From NCBI GenBank assembly GCA_036877525.1, contig JAZGTH010000014.1, positions 2,061,001 through 2,125,000 of the forward strand: a stretch of DNA of 64,000 nt, given 5' to 3'. The position numbers were made by a program, and so were the translations under genes. Origin of the DNA: Chromobotia macracanthus. Its lineage: Eukaryota > Chordata > Actinopteri > Cypriniformes > Botiidae. The notes beneath the pieces are model-generated. The model was not told the origin of the DNA. It saw only the letters and a list, made by a program, of their open reading frames with translations, and searched no databases. This document shows positions 36,501 to 46,536 of this stretch, piece by piece (the stretch's first letter is position 1; each line of letters starts with the position of its first letter).

Positions 36501-39330
36501 TTTAAGGAAAAGTTAAAACTCTGAAAAAAGCAAAATGACATAATAATCATATGCTGTCTCCGTATCGGCCTCTTCAGAGTGTTAACTGGAGCAAAACACC
36601 AAGCTCACAGCTTCAACACACACGCAAAGAATAAAATCTGGCCAGTATTTGTGGTCTTTTATGGCTGTTTTTTTAGATTGTCTATCTACTCCAAAAAAAA
36701 AGAAAGAATAAAAAATGACACTAAAGCAAATGGTAATTTGGTGAAGACGTTTTACAGGCTATTTATTTAAGATGCATTTTTTGGTTATTTATCAAACAAC
36801 CATCTGTCCAGTTTGAGAATCGAGTGCCACGTGATTGGCCGGACCGTGTGAAAAGAGGGAGGGGTGGGGTTGCTTGTTGTCTGGCTTTGGAGAGAGGTCA
36901 TGTCACGGCCCTTTAATAACACATCAAGTTCCCTTCATCAAGTCTTAAAGGAATTCATCTCACAGATACTGATCTCATGCATCTTACATTAAAAAATAAA
37001 GCAGGGCCGTATAATTATGGATAAATATGCTTTTTGTAAAATGTAAACAAATAAAGTGTGCAAGTGTTTTTTGGCATCTTCTATATAATATATTCTGACG
37101 TTACATCTCGGCTAACCAAATAACAACTACACACAAAAGACAGAATTTCTTATCTTAACCAGACAGACACAAAGCTTGTCAGACTGAGCCTGGCCAACTC
37201 TAAACCAGCCACTCAGCTTCCATGTGACAAATATCAGTCGACACTTTTCCGATTGTTAAATAAACTTGACTCTGCATTTCTGAAATGTGTCATGTCTCTC
37301 ACATTTCCCACAGTAATGAAACCGCATTTGTCTGCATCCCAAGCTTGCTAAAGTGACACCACATATATGTGTGTAGACCCATTAGTGCTATCACACTCAG
37401 CAGCTGCTGTGTGAAAGGAACGCGCGTCTCTGACCCTGACGTAGGGGTCCGATCAGACACCGGGGGTCCCAAGGGTAAGAGGCTGACCCTGCACCAACTG
37501 CTTTTGGAGAGTGACCTCAACACCAGCTTGCACCCCCATCCAAAACACACATCCACAACAATGTCCCACACTCTGGTCCTCCACATTGGAGCCCACTGCC
37601 AGCTTCTCTCATAAAATACAAAACTGAGAGCTCATTTGTCATATGCAGATGTCCCTCAGTGCATCCGGGGGCACCAGATAAATGATGAGCTCTGGAGGCT
37701 GGAAGGACGCTGTTTGCTGTTTACCTTCATTTCTTTGTAACTCAAAGCAGCTTCGTTCACGTGATAATAACAGACAAGTATATAAGCCCAAGTCACCCTG
37801 AAAAGGTTCCTAAATGAGATGTATGATCAAAAGGTACCTGACACTACAACAAGCAAAGAGATTGATTAATATACATCACTGGTATAGAAGGAGTGTGATA
37901 AACTGAGATTACAACAATATTTTATGACACAATTGTGTTAAAGCTGCAATCTGTAACTTTTGCCTCTCTGTCGCCATCTCTGTTTGAACCATAACATTGC
38001 AGGTTACTTTACATATGCTGAAATCAAATGAAGTCAGATTGACATTTCCCAGAAAATCAGACTGACAGCTCACATTATAAATCAATTATAATTATAAAAT
38101 ATTATATTATAAACTAACTGTTGTGAATCAGGGTCAAGTTAGGAGACAGTTTTGAACACTGATCTGTCATGTACTTGCTCAGTTATTGGTTTTGGTTCAT
38201 GTGCAACCAGTAAAGTTATGGATTGCAGCTTCAAGAAAATGTATATTAAATATGTGAAACTTTGAGATTTGGTATTAAACAGAAGCCATTAAACAACAAC
38301 AACAACAACAACACATCAGCCTTCTATTATGTCCAGTTTTCTGAACATAATCTGAACCTGAGCTTTCTTCTTCTTATATGGTATTAATAATACCTTTAAT
38401 AATAAATATTTATGATATTAAAGGTAAGCTCACCTTGTAAGACGTCTTGTGCTTGTTCCCCAGCTTAAATTTTCCTTTCAGCTCATTGAGAAGCTGCTGC
38501 AGTTCCCTGCTCTCCTCTTCCTCCGTGCAGTCCTGATCCAGGAGCACATAAGCCCTCCAGTTGGACGAGTCGAAGCCCCAGTGGCAGGTCCTGTTCTCCA
38601 GCCTCTTGTGACTGTGAACCACGAACTTCTGGGTCGGAAACATGAGCCTGCAGTGCAAACACTGGATGCAAGCGGCGCAGGGGTCCGTGTACAGCTCCGG
38701 CACGAAGAGACCCTCACACTTCCCGAAACATTCATGGTAAACCCTGAAGCTTCTCTCCGTCTTCTCCAGCCCTGCGGAGCACGACGTCTCCTTATCGGCG
38801 TGTGGAGGACACGCACCGGGGCAGATGAGGGCGTTGCACAGGCGCTCGGCGTCGGTTCGGGTGATGAGTCCGCACGAAGGGGCCGAGAAGGGCAGGATGC
38901 CCATGACTTTGAGGATCTCCAGCTGCTCGGCCGTGCACCTGGAGCAGTAGATGTGCAGATGGTCGCACACCGAGTTGATCTGCTGCAGGGAGAAGTCTCG
39001 CAGGACGCTGTTGAGGATCTGCGGGAGGCAGAGTCGCTTCTCGCCGCCCACCACGAAGCATGAGATGGTCTCCCGCTCCAGCACCGTCTCGCAGCGCTCC
39101 GTGGAGCGGTCCGACGGGATGAACACAGGACCCGGCAGGACCGGAGGCGTCCGCGCCGGGAGCTTCACGATCATCTCCGCGCTCTTGCCGTCCTTCTTAA
39201 GCAGCATGTCCTGCTGCCACCGGGCCGAGAAGGCTGCCGGTCCGCCGAGAGAGCTCCTGGAGCTCAGATGAAACTGCTCGAGAGTTTGCTGAAGTCCTGG
39301 ATGAGGCTGGAAGCTGGACGGCGCCTCCAT
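22982..39330 (-). CDS. ski: SKI proto-oncogene family transcriptional corepressor, complete
   Basis: Exons, 5' to 3': 39330-38434, 25638-25546, 25242-25139, 24682-24378, 24290-24028, 23799-23569, 23203-22982. They sum to 2115 nt (704 aa; human SKI is 728). SKI is a nuclear corepressor that binds SMAD2/3 and SMAD4 and recruits NCoR/HDAC, damping TGF-beta/BMP signalling. Visible: the N-terminal R-SMAD motif and degron FQPHPGL...SLGGPAAFSARW (7-38), fully conserved at the residues mutated in human Shprintzen-Goldberg syndrome; the Dachshund-homology domain (about 78-170) with TISCFVVGGEKRLCLPQ; the SAND-like SMAD4-binding zinc domain (about 195-290) with YHECFGKC and HWGFDSSNW; SAFRPWSP in exon 3; and a C-terminal coiled coil (about 535-690) with ALQAKRSLQQ, RKEMERLR and IEDLQVKLQQ. 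Most exon borders are consensus; the exon 2 donor (AAG|GTTCTT) is weak. The alanine/proline stretch after residue 40 is shorter than in mammals. The paralogue (a or b) is undecided. Confidence 0.95.
23285..23515 (+). repeat. AGGTGCAGGACC-family interspersed element
   Basis: Shares with copies near 43570, 52110 and 59140 the ordered phrases AAGGTGCAGGACC, TTGTCCAATCA, TGCATTCAGTCC, GTGGCTTTGGAGAG, GGATCTTATG and a closing CTGCCTACACTGCC. It lies in the ski intron before the last exon. Confidence 0.75.
24344..24364 (+). repeat. tRNA-like SINE head remnant in the short ski intron
   Basis: GTTCCTGTAGCTCAACTGGT matches the A-box text at 13542. It lies inside the 87-nt ski intron 24291-24377, about 13 bp from the minus-strand donor. 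Confidence 0.5.
24788..25104 (-). repeat. AACGTT-family element next to ski exon 3
   Basis: Starts CCCAGCTAATG, then reverse-oriented family modules: GTGAGAACGTTTCCC, AACAAAAACATTAAAATAG, AACGACCTAAACGTCC, AACGTTACTGATTGGTTATA, CATTCCACTAACAAC and AACGTTAGAAAACGTTCTC. It ends about 35 bp from the ski exon border at 25139. Confidence 0.8.
25300..25321. repeat. (AAT)n trinucleotide repeat
   Basis: Short AAT run in the ski intron between exons 2 and 3. Confidence 0.9.
25845..25975 (-). repeat. AACGTT-family element, truncated
   Basis: Begins ATTCTAGGCTGTAAGAACG and continues through CCTAATGTTTCCAAGTAAC, TTAACGTTATTGCTTGG and AAACGTTTCTGTAACAG; the left half of the consensus is missing. Confidence 0.7.
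26196..26418 (+). repeat. AACGTT-family element, 5' truncated
   Basis: Contains CTTACAGTAACGTTAGTATA, GGTTAGTGGAACATTTAC, AACCAAGCAATAATG, GGATGTTTTGAATGTTCC and ends CCTAAAATTGTTAGCCAGGG, the right terminus. Confidence 0.8.
27001..27072 (+). repeat. 16-bp tandem repeat, about 4.5 copies
   Basis: GTTACGATGTAAATGT (or one-step rotations) repeated head to tail in ski intron 1. Confidence 0.9.
27326..27571 (+). repeat. (GA)n polypurine tract, about 245 bp
   Basis: GAGAGA runs interrupted by AGAAGAGA and ACAGAGA. On the ski sense strand it is (TC)n. Long frames across it (Arg/Glu or Ser/Leu) are repeat artefacts. Confidence 0.97.
27921..28197 (+). repeat. AACGTT-family element, near full length
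   Basis: Opens ACCAAGCTAACAGGAAACG, TCTCAGAACGTTGGC and closes with ACAACCTAAAATTTCAGCTG. The internal order agrees with the 48149-48450 copy. Confidence 0.8.
30421..30510 (-). repeat. SINE tail fragment
   Basis: TGCATTTAGCAGATGCTTTA then ATCCAAAGTGATTTACAGTG is the reverse complement of the 3' part of the SINE at 35942-36085. The tRNA head is missing. Confidence 0.65.
31486..31655 (+). repeat. AACGTT-family element, internally deleted
   Basis: Opens TCTAACAGGAAGCGTTCTC, AGAACGTTATCAAAGACG, then CATTACTGCTTTGTTTTAAG and a disrupted right part. Confidence 0.65.
32604..32805 (-). repeat. AACGTT-family element, reverse, shortened
   Basis: ATCCCAGATAACAGTTTTAG followed by AACATTTCCCCAACGTTTGC, TATATTATATATCGTTAAAG and AGAACGTTAGCCAATG in the order of a reversed copy. 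Confidence 0.7.
33355..33635 (-). repeat. AACGTT-family element, reverse, near full length
   Basis: CCCAACTAGC start, TGTAAAAACGTTCCCCTAAC, AGGTTTTAGGAACGTTC, AGACGTTGTTGCTTGGTTAT, AACATTTCTGATATATGATA and AAAACGTTGAAAACGT in reversed family order. Confidence 0.75.
34605..34755 (+). repeat. AACGTT-family element, left half
   Basis: CCAACAAACATTGTCAAAAC, TCTCTAAACCATTCTTACAG and TTATATATCATATATC in family order; the right half is absent. Confidence 0.65.
35942..36085 (+). mobile_element. tRNA-derived SINE
   Basis: The head has an A-box-like TTAACTGGTAGAGCATTGCA and a good pol III B box (GGTTCGATTCC, near 35997). The tail reads AATGTAAGCTGCTTTGGATA and AAAGCATCTGCCAAATGC, a LINE-type 3' end widespread in fish SINEs. 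Non-autonomous; not a functional tRNA gene. Confidence 0.8.
37940..38231. mobile_element. AAGCTGCAATC inverted-repeat MITE, full copy
   Basis: 292 bp. The left end AAAGCTGCAATCTGTAACTT mirrors the right end AAAGTTATGGATTGCAGCTT. No coding capacity. It is the most complete of about six related sequences (217, 3920, 12568, 46926, 57106). Confidence 0.85.
38295..38313. repeat. (CAA)n trinucleotide repeat
   Basis: AACAACAACAACAACAACA in ski intron 1, about 120 bp from the exon 1 donor. Confidence 0.9.
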
Positions 39331-39760
39331 GACTGGAAACCTGGGCGGTCCGATTACAGCGAACCGAGTGAACGCGAATGGGAGTCAAAACAGTCCAGAT
39401 CGGCGGATCTCCACGTCACTTTAGGAAGCGTGAAACAGCAGCTCGTGATCCACCGATCTGCTTCATATTAGGAGGTTTCTGTGGAACCAAAGAGCTGCTG
39501 GAGACCAGCGCGAAATATTAAACAATCAGCGCGAAATATTAAACAATCAGCGATAAAAATATTAAACAATCAGCGATAAAAATATTAAACAATCAGCGAT
39601 AAAAATATTAAACAATCAGCGATAAAAATATTAAACAATCAGCGAAAAAATATTAAACAATCAGCGCGAAATATTAAAGCAATAACAGCGGCGCGACTCA
39701 CGCGCCAAATGCGAACCCGGCGCACGCTCGTCTGCGCAGCTGAAGTCAGTCTTCACGTTA
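39331..39760 (-). promoter_or_regulatory. Probable ski 5' UTR and proximal promoter
   Basis: CpG-containing sequence directly upstream of the ski ATG, including GGCGCGACTCACGCGCC-like text at 39689-39708 and an AT-rich minisatellite at 39509-39680. No TATA box is placed with confidence. Assignment is from position. Confidence 0.45.
39509..39680. repeat. 21-24-bp minisatellite, about 7 copies
   Basis: AATATTAAACAATCAGCG followed by either CGAA or ATAAAA, repeated head to tail about 180-350 bp upstream of the ski start codon. Confidence 0.92.
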
Positions 39761-39764
39761 CTAT

Positions 39765-39868
39765 GAGTCTCTCTCTCTCTCTCTCTCTCTCTCAGTCTCT
39801 CTCTCTCTCTCTCTCAGTGTCTCTCTCTCTCAGTCTCTCTCTCTCTCTCTCTCAGTGTCTCTCTCTCT

Positions 39869-39910
<42 letters not shown>

Positions 39911-39979
39911 CTCTCTCTCTCTCTCAGTCTCTCTCTCTCTCTCTCCTCTCTCTGTCTCTCTCTCATCTCTCTGTCTCTC

Positions 39980-40011
<32 letters not shown>

Positions 40012-40760
40012 AGTCTCTCTCTCTCACTCTCTCTGTCTCTCTCTCAGTCTCTCTGTCTCTCTCTCTCTGTCTCTCTCTCTCAGTCTCTCTCTCTCTCTCT
40101 GCTCTCTCTCTGTCTCTCTCTCTCTCAGTCTCTCTTCTCTCTCTCTCTCAGTCTCTCTCTCTCTCTCTCAGTCTCTTTCTCTCTCTCTCTCTCTCTCGTC
40201 TCTTTCTCTCTCTCAGTCTCTCTCTCTCTCTCTCTCTGTCTCAGTCTCTCTCTCTGTGTGTGTCTCTCTCTCTCTCAGTCTCTCTCTCTCTCTCAGTCTA
40301 TCTCTCTCAGTCTCTCTCTCTCTCTCTGTCTCTCTCTCAGTCTCTCTCTCTCTCTCGCTCTCTCAGTCTCTCTCTCTCTCAGTCTCTCTCTCTCTCTCTT
40401 TCTCTCAGTCTCTCTCAGTCTCTCTCTCTCTCAGTCTCTCTCAGTCTCTCTCTCTCTCTCAGTCTCTCTCTCTCTCTGTCTCTCTCTCTCTCTCTCAGTC
40501 TATCTCTCTCAGTCTCTCTCTCTCTCTGTGTCTCTCTCTCAGTCTCTCTCAGTCTCTCTCTCTCTCTGTCTCTCTCTCTCTCAGTCTATCTCTCTCAGTC
40601 TCTCTCTCTCTCTGTGTCTCTCTCTCTCTCTCTCTCAGTCTCTCTCAGTGTCTCTCTCTCTCAGTCTATCTCTCTCTCTTCTCTCTCTCTGTCTCTCTCT
40701 CTCAGTCTCTCCTCTCTCTCTCTTTCTCTCTCTCTCAGTCTCTCTCTCTCTGTTTGTCTG
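39765..40760 (+). repeat. (TC)n polypyrimidine block, about 1 kb
   Basis: Almost uninterrupted CT repeats with recurrent CAGTCTCTC interruptions in a loose higher-order pattern. On the ski sense strand it is (GA)n, about 0.43-1.43 kb upstream of the ATG. The very long Ser/Leu open frames here are artefacts. Confidence 0.97.
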
Positions 40761-42903
40761 TCTGGTTCAGTCATTGAACCCCGGCCAAGAATGTGACGGA
40801 CTCCCTGGGCTGGCTGTTCCGTTCAAAGGCCCTCCCTCCCCCCGCCGCCCAAATCATTCGGTCCTTCGGCCAGAGTAGAGAGGAGGGGTGAGACCCAGTA
40901 TACATGAAAACTGTTATTAAAGTTATTAACATCACTGTTTGATGCACGACAAAAAATGTTAACGTGAGAATAGCCTAAATGAATCATGGTTTTATTAGAT
41001 TTAATGCTGACTGACTGTCTGTTAGCAATATATTCTATATAATAATAATAATAATAATAAAGGAAATGCTTACTGCTTAATGAACTTTAAATGACCACAA
41101 TTATGAATCAAAGTCTGTGTTGTCAATACATTTTAAAAATGTAACATAACTATTTGATAATGTTTTCAGATAAATGGGAAAAATAAAGGTTATCACAAAT
41201 GTCTCAACAGTTTGTAACATGGTTATTTGTAAACTAATACTTTTGTATCTTAAAACGTAATTATTAATAATCATATTGCTTTGTTTAGTTATTGTGGCAT
41301 CCAACAGCTTGTTTTGTTTAGTTGTAGTTAGTCGTATGCATTTGTTTTATGGCTCATTTTGGCACCCATAACTACAATGAAGGTGTTTGTAATACAGACT
41401 TGTCTACTCCCTTGACAGGGAACAATACCTTCTATATTGCTGCACTATAAAACATATTGCATTCTGCATATGCATTTCTTTATAATAAAAACAACTCATC
41501 TCACTGGGAAGACTGAGGGGTTATTCAGTTAGTCAACAGTTTATAAAAGTTATGGGTGTAAAGTAAAACAGCTCGGACAGAGAACACAAAGCGGACATCT
41601 TGAAGTTTTTTATTTCATTTTGTTACTATTTTTATACTATTGCGACTCGCAGCCACTAGGAGACACTACAATTCAACACGTCTCCTCTCTTCTCAAAAAG
41701 AGTCGATATAAACAAAGCCAAAAGATGAGAGAAAATGAATACAAACTACTGCCTTAAACATTAAATCAGGCCCGTAATGTTGTTCTTTTAATCACAGTTA
41801 ACTCCACCCAAACATTCCCACCTTCAATTAATTAAGTTACTAAAACAAACTGGATGAGACGACAGTAAAAAAACAACACAAATGGGTTTAGTTTAGGGTT
41901 TAGGTGTAGCCTGCTGAGATGCAATAAGTTTAAGTCATAAGCACAAACGTAAAGGGTCATCAACACAAGCTTGTTCATTTTAAAGACAATGCATGACTAA
42001 AAGGGTGCGTAAAATGAATCGGGATTGTGTTGGTTTGTTTTGACAAAAATCTACAACAGTTCAGTTTAGTTCAAAACCCTAAAACCAAAATACCGAGCAC
42101 ATTTTTGCTTTGTTATTCAGGTCGTCCTTTTGACATATTTCAAAGTTGTATATTAATCCAGAATCATTAAATTGTAATATCACGAATATTTTCTATTCCA
42201 TCCCAAAGACTTCATTTCACGCCCTTTAAATAAACAAACAGCTGATTTCAAATTGAATACACAGTGACACACTGTTAATCAACACAGACTGAATCAATTG
42301 TTGCATTATTATTTGGATTATTATTTGGATTAAATGTAAGCCGTAGACGAAGCAGATTCATCATAGCGGCTGATCAAATCTGGCAGCCATAATAATCTTA
42401 TAGATAGTGCCTTAGGTCTTTTTCAGCCCCGCATGTCATGGCCACAGTAGCAAAACATCTTCTTCGATTTTAAATTTTATTATCCAATCTCAGTTAAACA
42501 AAAAAATACAGGAAAAGTATACAAAAAGTTTAAAATGTACTTTGCTTTTATTCTATGAAATATCGACTTGTTCATGTCAACGGTTTACAGGGATATTTAG
42601 GGTTTTTCATCTAATGCATTTTTAGGAAGTAAATGTCTGACATTCATATTCTTCCTCATACGGCGTTAAACAATAAACAAATCCACGACTGTAATCTCTT
42701 CTTCAGATATGGAAAGTTCTGTTTAATAAACACATTCACATAGACTTTAATGATCTGTCCAAGAAGCACAGAGAGCTGTATCATATTTCACTGACTGATT
42801 CTAAGATCATTTACAGCTCTCTTTTGACTTGTTAACTCATCTGTGAGATGCGCACAGACGTAATCAAACCACAGATGCAAACAGCAGATCTGCAGTAGAC
42901 TCA
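40761..42903. other. Intergenic sequence and probable tmem51 3' UTR
   Basis: 40.8-41.6 kb holds no gene that I can see, only an (AAT)n repeat at 41040-41059. From about 41.6 kb to 42.9 kb the sequence is probably tmem51 3' UTR on the minus strand. Confidence 0.5.
41608..41613 (-). promoter_or_regulatory. Polyadenylation signal, probable tmem51 3' end
   Basis: Minus-strand AATAAA in GAAATAAAAAACTTCAAG, followed downstream by a GT-rich stretch (GCTTTGTGTTCTCTG). It would give a 1.3-kb 3' UTR. Confidence 0.5.
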
Positions 42904-44156
42904 TTACACTGGATCTGTGGGGAGCTGGGGGGGCTTGTCCTCATACTGTGGGGGAGGGGTCAATGGTTCAATGGTCACCACCCCACCTTGTTCAGGACCT
43001 CGGATATTCAAGCGGATGTCCTTCATATGCAGTTTCTCTGACTTGATTCTGCGGACTCTGAGGGGTCTGAAGATGCGACTCGCCCTGCTGCTGCTGCGTG
43101 CAGGTTGGGAACTAGGAGCTGCAGGCTGGGGCGCAGGGCCCTCTTGGCTATGACCTTCACTGGGCCGCTGGCCTTCGTTTTCAACAGCAGAGATCAGATC
43201 TTCGTAGGAGGGCAGCTGGTCGCTCTGTCTCAGGTTGCTTTGTCGAACAGGGTACTGCCCACTGGTGACCGCTTCCTCATAGGTTGGTACATCGTAGTTG
43301 GGTGCTGACTCTTCATTTGATCTATATATACATATACACATAAAAAATAGGAGATGCATGCAGGTTTAACCCAGCTCGTACTGTATATGCTACACATAAC
43401 TGGACATGCATTAGAACAAAGACCTTTAAAAACTGGCTGCAACCCTTTAAAGCCACTTTTTCCACAAACATTTTTTGTTATGCTGGTGTCTCTTCACATA
43501 CTCTTCACATCCTGATAGCAATCACTAAGTAAAGTGGATTAAAATATTTATATAAATATATATTTTTGTGAAAGGTGCAGGACCTTGTCCAATCATTGCA
43601 TTCGGCCCAAATGCAAAAGGCTTGGCTTTGGAGAGCGTTCTGAAGGGATGGCAGGATCTTATGCTTTCAAAGCTAGCTCTCTATCGCTAGCTTCACCGAA
43701 ATTGTCTACCCTACTGTTAATCTATTTGTAACACCTTAAGAGTCACATAACAAAAGTGTGAAACAATACTCACACATCATCATGTTCTCCAGGGACGTGG
43801 TCCACATAGGCAGGACCGCCTGCACCTGTATTTTCACCGTGTCTCATCCTCTTCCTGTTCCTCACCCCCAAACATATAGCCAGAAGTAGCAGGGCAATAC
43901 CGGTCCCCACCAGCACAAACGCAACTGACGAAGTCTTTGTCTCGTCACCTCTGAACGGAAACAAGGTTGTGCTTGTACTATTATGCTGTGTGGCATCAGA
44001 CGGGACTATGGTCCACACAATCATAACAACCCCAAGTGCCACCAAACCCATGCCCAGCGCACAGACAGCATACTGAGAGCCCTTGCTGCTGCCCTCGTTG
44101 GTGGGCGGACGTGAACGTCTGGTTCCTGAACACAGGGGCTGTCCTCTGGAGCACAT
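42904..44156 (-). CDS. tmem51: Transmembrane protein 51, complete coding region
   Basis: Two coding exons, 44156-43774 (within exon 44219-43774) and 43321-42904, joined in phase give 266 aa, close to human TMEM51 (253). The family is a poorly understood two-pass membrane protein. Visible: N-terminal Cys-rich leader MCSRGQPLCSG; TM1 about 29-51 (YAVCALGMGLVALGVVMIVW); short loop with Asn glycosylation-type NST; TM2 about 76-98 (AFVLVGTGIALLLLAICLGV); a basic RNRKRMR stop; then a cytosolic tail with VPTYEEAV, LPSYEDLI, the highly conserved RRIKSEKLHMKD block and EPLTPPPQYED, a PPxY-type WW-ligand motif. The start is the first ATG in frame after a strong acceptor at 44220/44221; a noncoding exon lies upstream. 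The paralogue (a or b) is undecided. Confidence 0.93.
43480..43740 (+). repeat. AGGTGCAGGACC-family interspersed element
   Basis: TGATAGCAATCACTAAGTAA, AAAGGTGCAGGACCTTG, CTTGGCTTTGGAGAGCG, AAGGGATGGCAGGATC and TGTCTACCCTACTG are in the same order as copies at 23285, 52010 and 59018. It fills much of the single tmem51 coding intron. Confidence 0.78.
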
Positions 44157-44317
44157 ATCTTGGAACGCTCCGCGTCAGTCCACTTATAGTCCGTCCAGAG
44201 GTGGAAGATGAGAGGACCACTGTGACACAAAAGCAAAAAAAGAGACAAACATTTCCATGAGGAGGAAATACTTCCTGGAAATGACTGGGAACCAGGCCCA
44301 AGAGTGAGAAGAAAAGG

Positions 44318-44342
44318 CTGTGTGTGTGTGTGTGTGTGTGTC
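44318..44342. repeat. (TG)n microsatellite
   Basis: A GT run about 100 bp upstream of the tmem51 coding exon acceptor (in its first intron). Confidence 0.9.
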
Positions 44343-44598
44343 AGTTCAATCCAGACAGATTCCACAGACAAAAACGGTCTGTTGGCAAAGTGCCACTCCA
44401 GAAGTCAAATGGAAATCCGGCATTCCAGCATGTCATGGGAAAGATTACCATGTAAAGCACTACAACAGTTCATTCAAAATTTATGAGGCCTTCATGTCCT
44501 GTCAGAATGATCCAGTTTACGTCTTGAGAACCCCTACTTTTCCACTAGAACTACTTTTCCAATCATTCTTTGTGTACAAGAATATTGAAGTACATACT

Positions 44599-44830
44599 CA
44601 GCTAACAGGGAACGTTTTCAGAACATTGACTAACATCCTCTAAAAGTTCTTCCAAAGTTATCAAAAAAGTTCTTGCAGTAACATTACTAGAACTATTTTA
44701 ATGTTACTCTTGTTGCTAGTAGAACATTTAAAAAACATTATTACAGAATTAAATGAAATGTCTGAATAGTGCGTTCTTATAACAACGCAATAATGTCAAT
44801 ACAGCGTCTAAAAAAATGGATGTTTTTATG
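44599..44830 (+). repeat. AACGTT-family element, near full left part
   Basis: CTCAGCTAACAGGGAACG, TTTTCAGAACATTGACTAAC, AGTTCTTGCAGTAACATTAC, GTTGCTAGTAGAACATTT and AATGGATGTTTTTATG. The right terminus is lost. It lies in the tmem51 first intron. Confidence 0.78.
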
Positions 44831-46536
44831 TGAATGTGAGTAAATGTTAATGCTTTGCTCTTCATTAATGCAGTATGTTACAAGAATCATTTCAATGTGA
44901 TAAGTGCATCAAAGCTACCGTTACCAAATCACCTGTATGTTCTTTCTGAAATAACAGTTCTTCTGTCAGCATTAGCAGCTTCCATCGATGTCCTTGACAG
45001 TAAATGCAGAGCGTCCTCAAAAAGGCACCAGTTACATTTAGCAGAAGTAATCACCTAAAATTGTTCCAGCGGTACGGCTAACAATTCTGCAGTATGCTAA
45101 CTGTGGCCATGACAACAGCATTGTTCTGTGAACGTGAGCACTCCCCTGTACTCAGAATGAAAATGGGATGTCATTTTTGGGTAAAAGCTACTTTAAATTC
45201 ACATTAAAACAAGACCGGCTCTATTAGTGAAACCGCTCACAGTATTTTAGAGCTCCTCCTGATACGCCTTCTCTTGCACAGCATTGAAATTCTTTTGTTA
45301 AAGATTTACAAATCTATATTTCATCGTTCGGTGCCTTTATCAGCGAAGGTTTTTACGAACTCTTTTGTGCTCGGGTAGCCCACGGACAGAAACCATCATC
45401 AGCAGTGCCGACTGTTTGAAATGACTCAATGTTTGTGGGTGTGACACACTGAACTAGGAAAGCAAACGGTATACTAAAAACGTATTTATAACGTTCAGCT
45501 TCTGATTTAGAACAAGTGGCTTGAGGATACAGAATAAAACTCGTGACACTGACTTCATTCACATCTTGAAAGGCATAGATAGACAAAAATACAGGAGAAT
45601 ACAGGAAGACTGACAAAGAAAACGTGGTGCATTCTCAATGTTGAGAATGATTTACAGTACACGATCAATAGACTAATAAAACAGGTTTCCACATAACGTG
45701 ACATGACATGCACTTGGAAATGTGCAAAATACTTGTGACGGCCTCCATTAGCTTCTTAAGACTGAAAGAAGTTTTGTTCTACGAGATTTCAGGACAACAT
45801 CCACCGTCTATAATTTAGCAGCTCAGAAAAGAGATGCTGCTGTGTGAGAGATTGCTTTCTGTTTGGCACCGATATGTCACACATGGATCTGGATACGTGA
45901 CAGCTCGACATGGGCCCAAGAGAGAAGAGGACATTGAATTGAGGTTTTACAATTTTACAACATAAATGTAAAACTTTACAATCAGTTTTACAACATAAAT
46001 GTAAAACTGAGAAACAAGACAAAAGACCAAACGTATGAACCCACAATATCATATTTGGATGTGTCATTTTCATAACTTGTTATATGAAATATATTGCTTA
46101 TTTATACCAGTAAACAGCTATGGTTAAAAGAAAAGTAAGGGTGACCTTCTCAAATGTACAAACATCCTGATGAAAAGCAATGCTTTTTTTTTTATTTGTT
46201 GGTTTTGCAAACGTTTTTGACGTAAACAGACTGAAAATGGATGTATTACAATAAAAGAAATAAATAAATCAGTGAGGAGTGAGAGACGAAGGTCCCCTGA
46301 TATCTTCTCCTGGATGGAGAACCATCTGGATGGAGAACCATCTGGATGGAGAACCATCTGGATGGAGAACCATCTGGATGGAGAACCATCCAGGAAACTT
46401 TCAAAGAAACTTTGGTAACAACACACATCGGCTTTCAGTGTACGTGAGCGAAGCCAAAACCTGTTAACAACGTTAAATAAATGTAAAAATGTCAAGCACA
46501 AGGTGAACAAAGTTGAAGTTCCGGGCCCGGACTCAC
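44831..46536 (-). other. tmem51: tmem51 first intron (distal part), no further exon seen
   Basis: Open frames such as 45353-45616 and 45789-46073 carry no recognisable motif. The region contains the 16-bp tandem repeat at 46311-46391. Confidence 0.55.
46311..46391 (+). repeat. 16-bp tandem repeat, 5 copies
   Basis: GATGGAGAACCATCTG repeated head to tail. Each unit is partly self-complementary (GATGG...CCATC), so the array can form multiple small hairpins. It is about 150 bp from the donor of the tmem51 noncoding exon. Confidence 0.95.

Larger units (their letters stand above)
25639..38433 (-). other. ski: ski intron 1, 12.8 kb, repeat-rich
   Basis: Separates the large first coding exon from exon 2. 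I find no coding exon within it on either strand; the plus-strand frames at 28410-28926, 33188-33409 and 34952-35200 have no domain content. It hosts at least seven AACGTT-family copies, a SINE, an AAGCTGCAATC element and a 245-bp GA tract. Long first introns of SKI-family genes often hold enhancers, but I cannot identify one by eye. Confidence 0.75.

Noticed and set aside
38449..39271. Long plus-strand frames (204 and 106 aa)
   Set aside because: Antisense shadows of ski exon 1, whose minus-strand frame matches the SKI family along its full length.
39709..40878. 389-aa Ser/Leu-rich open frame (and two overlapping frames)
   Set aside because: It is the translation of a CT dinucleotide repeat, open in several frames at once, with no splice or domain context.
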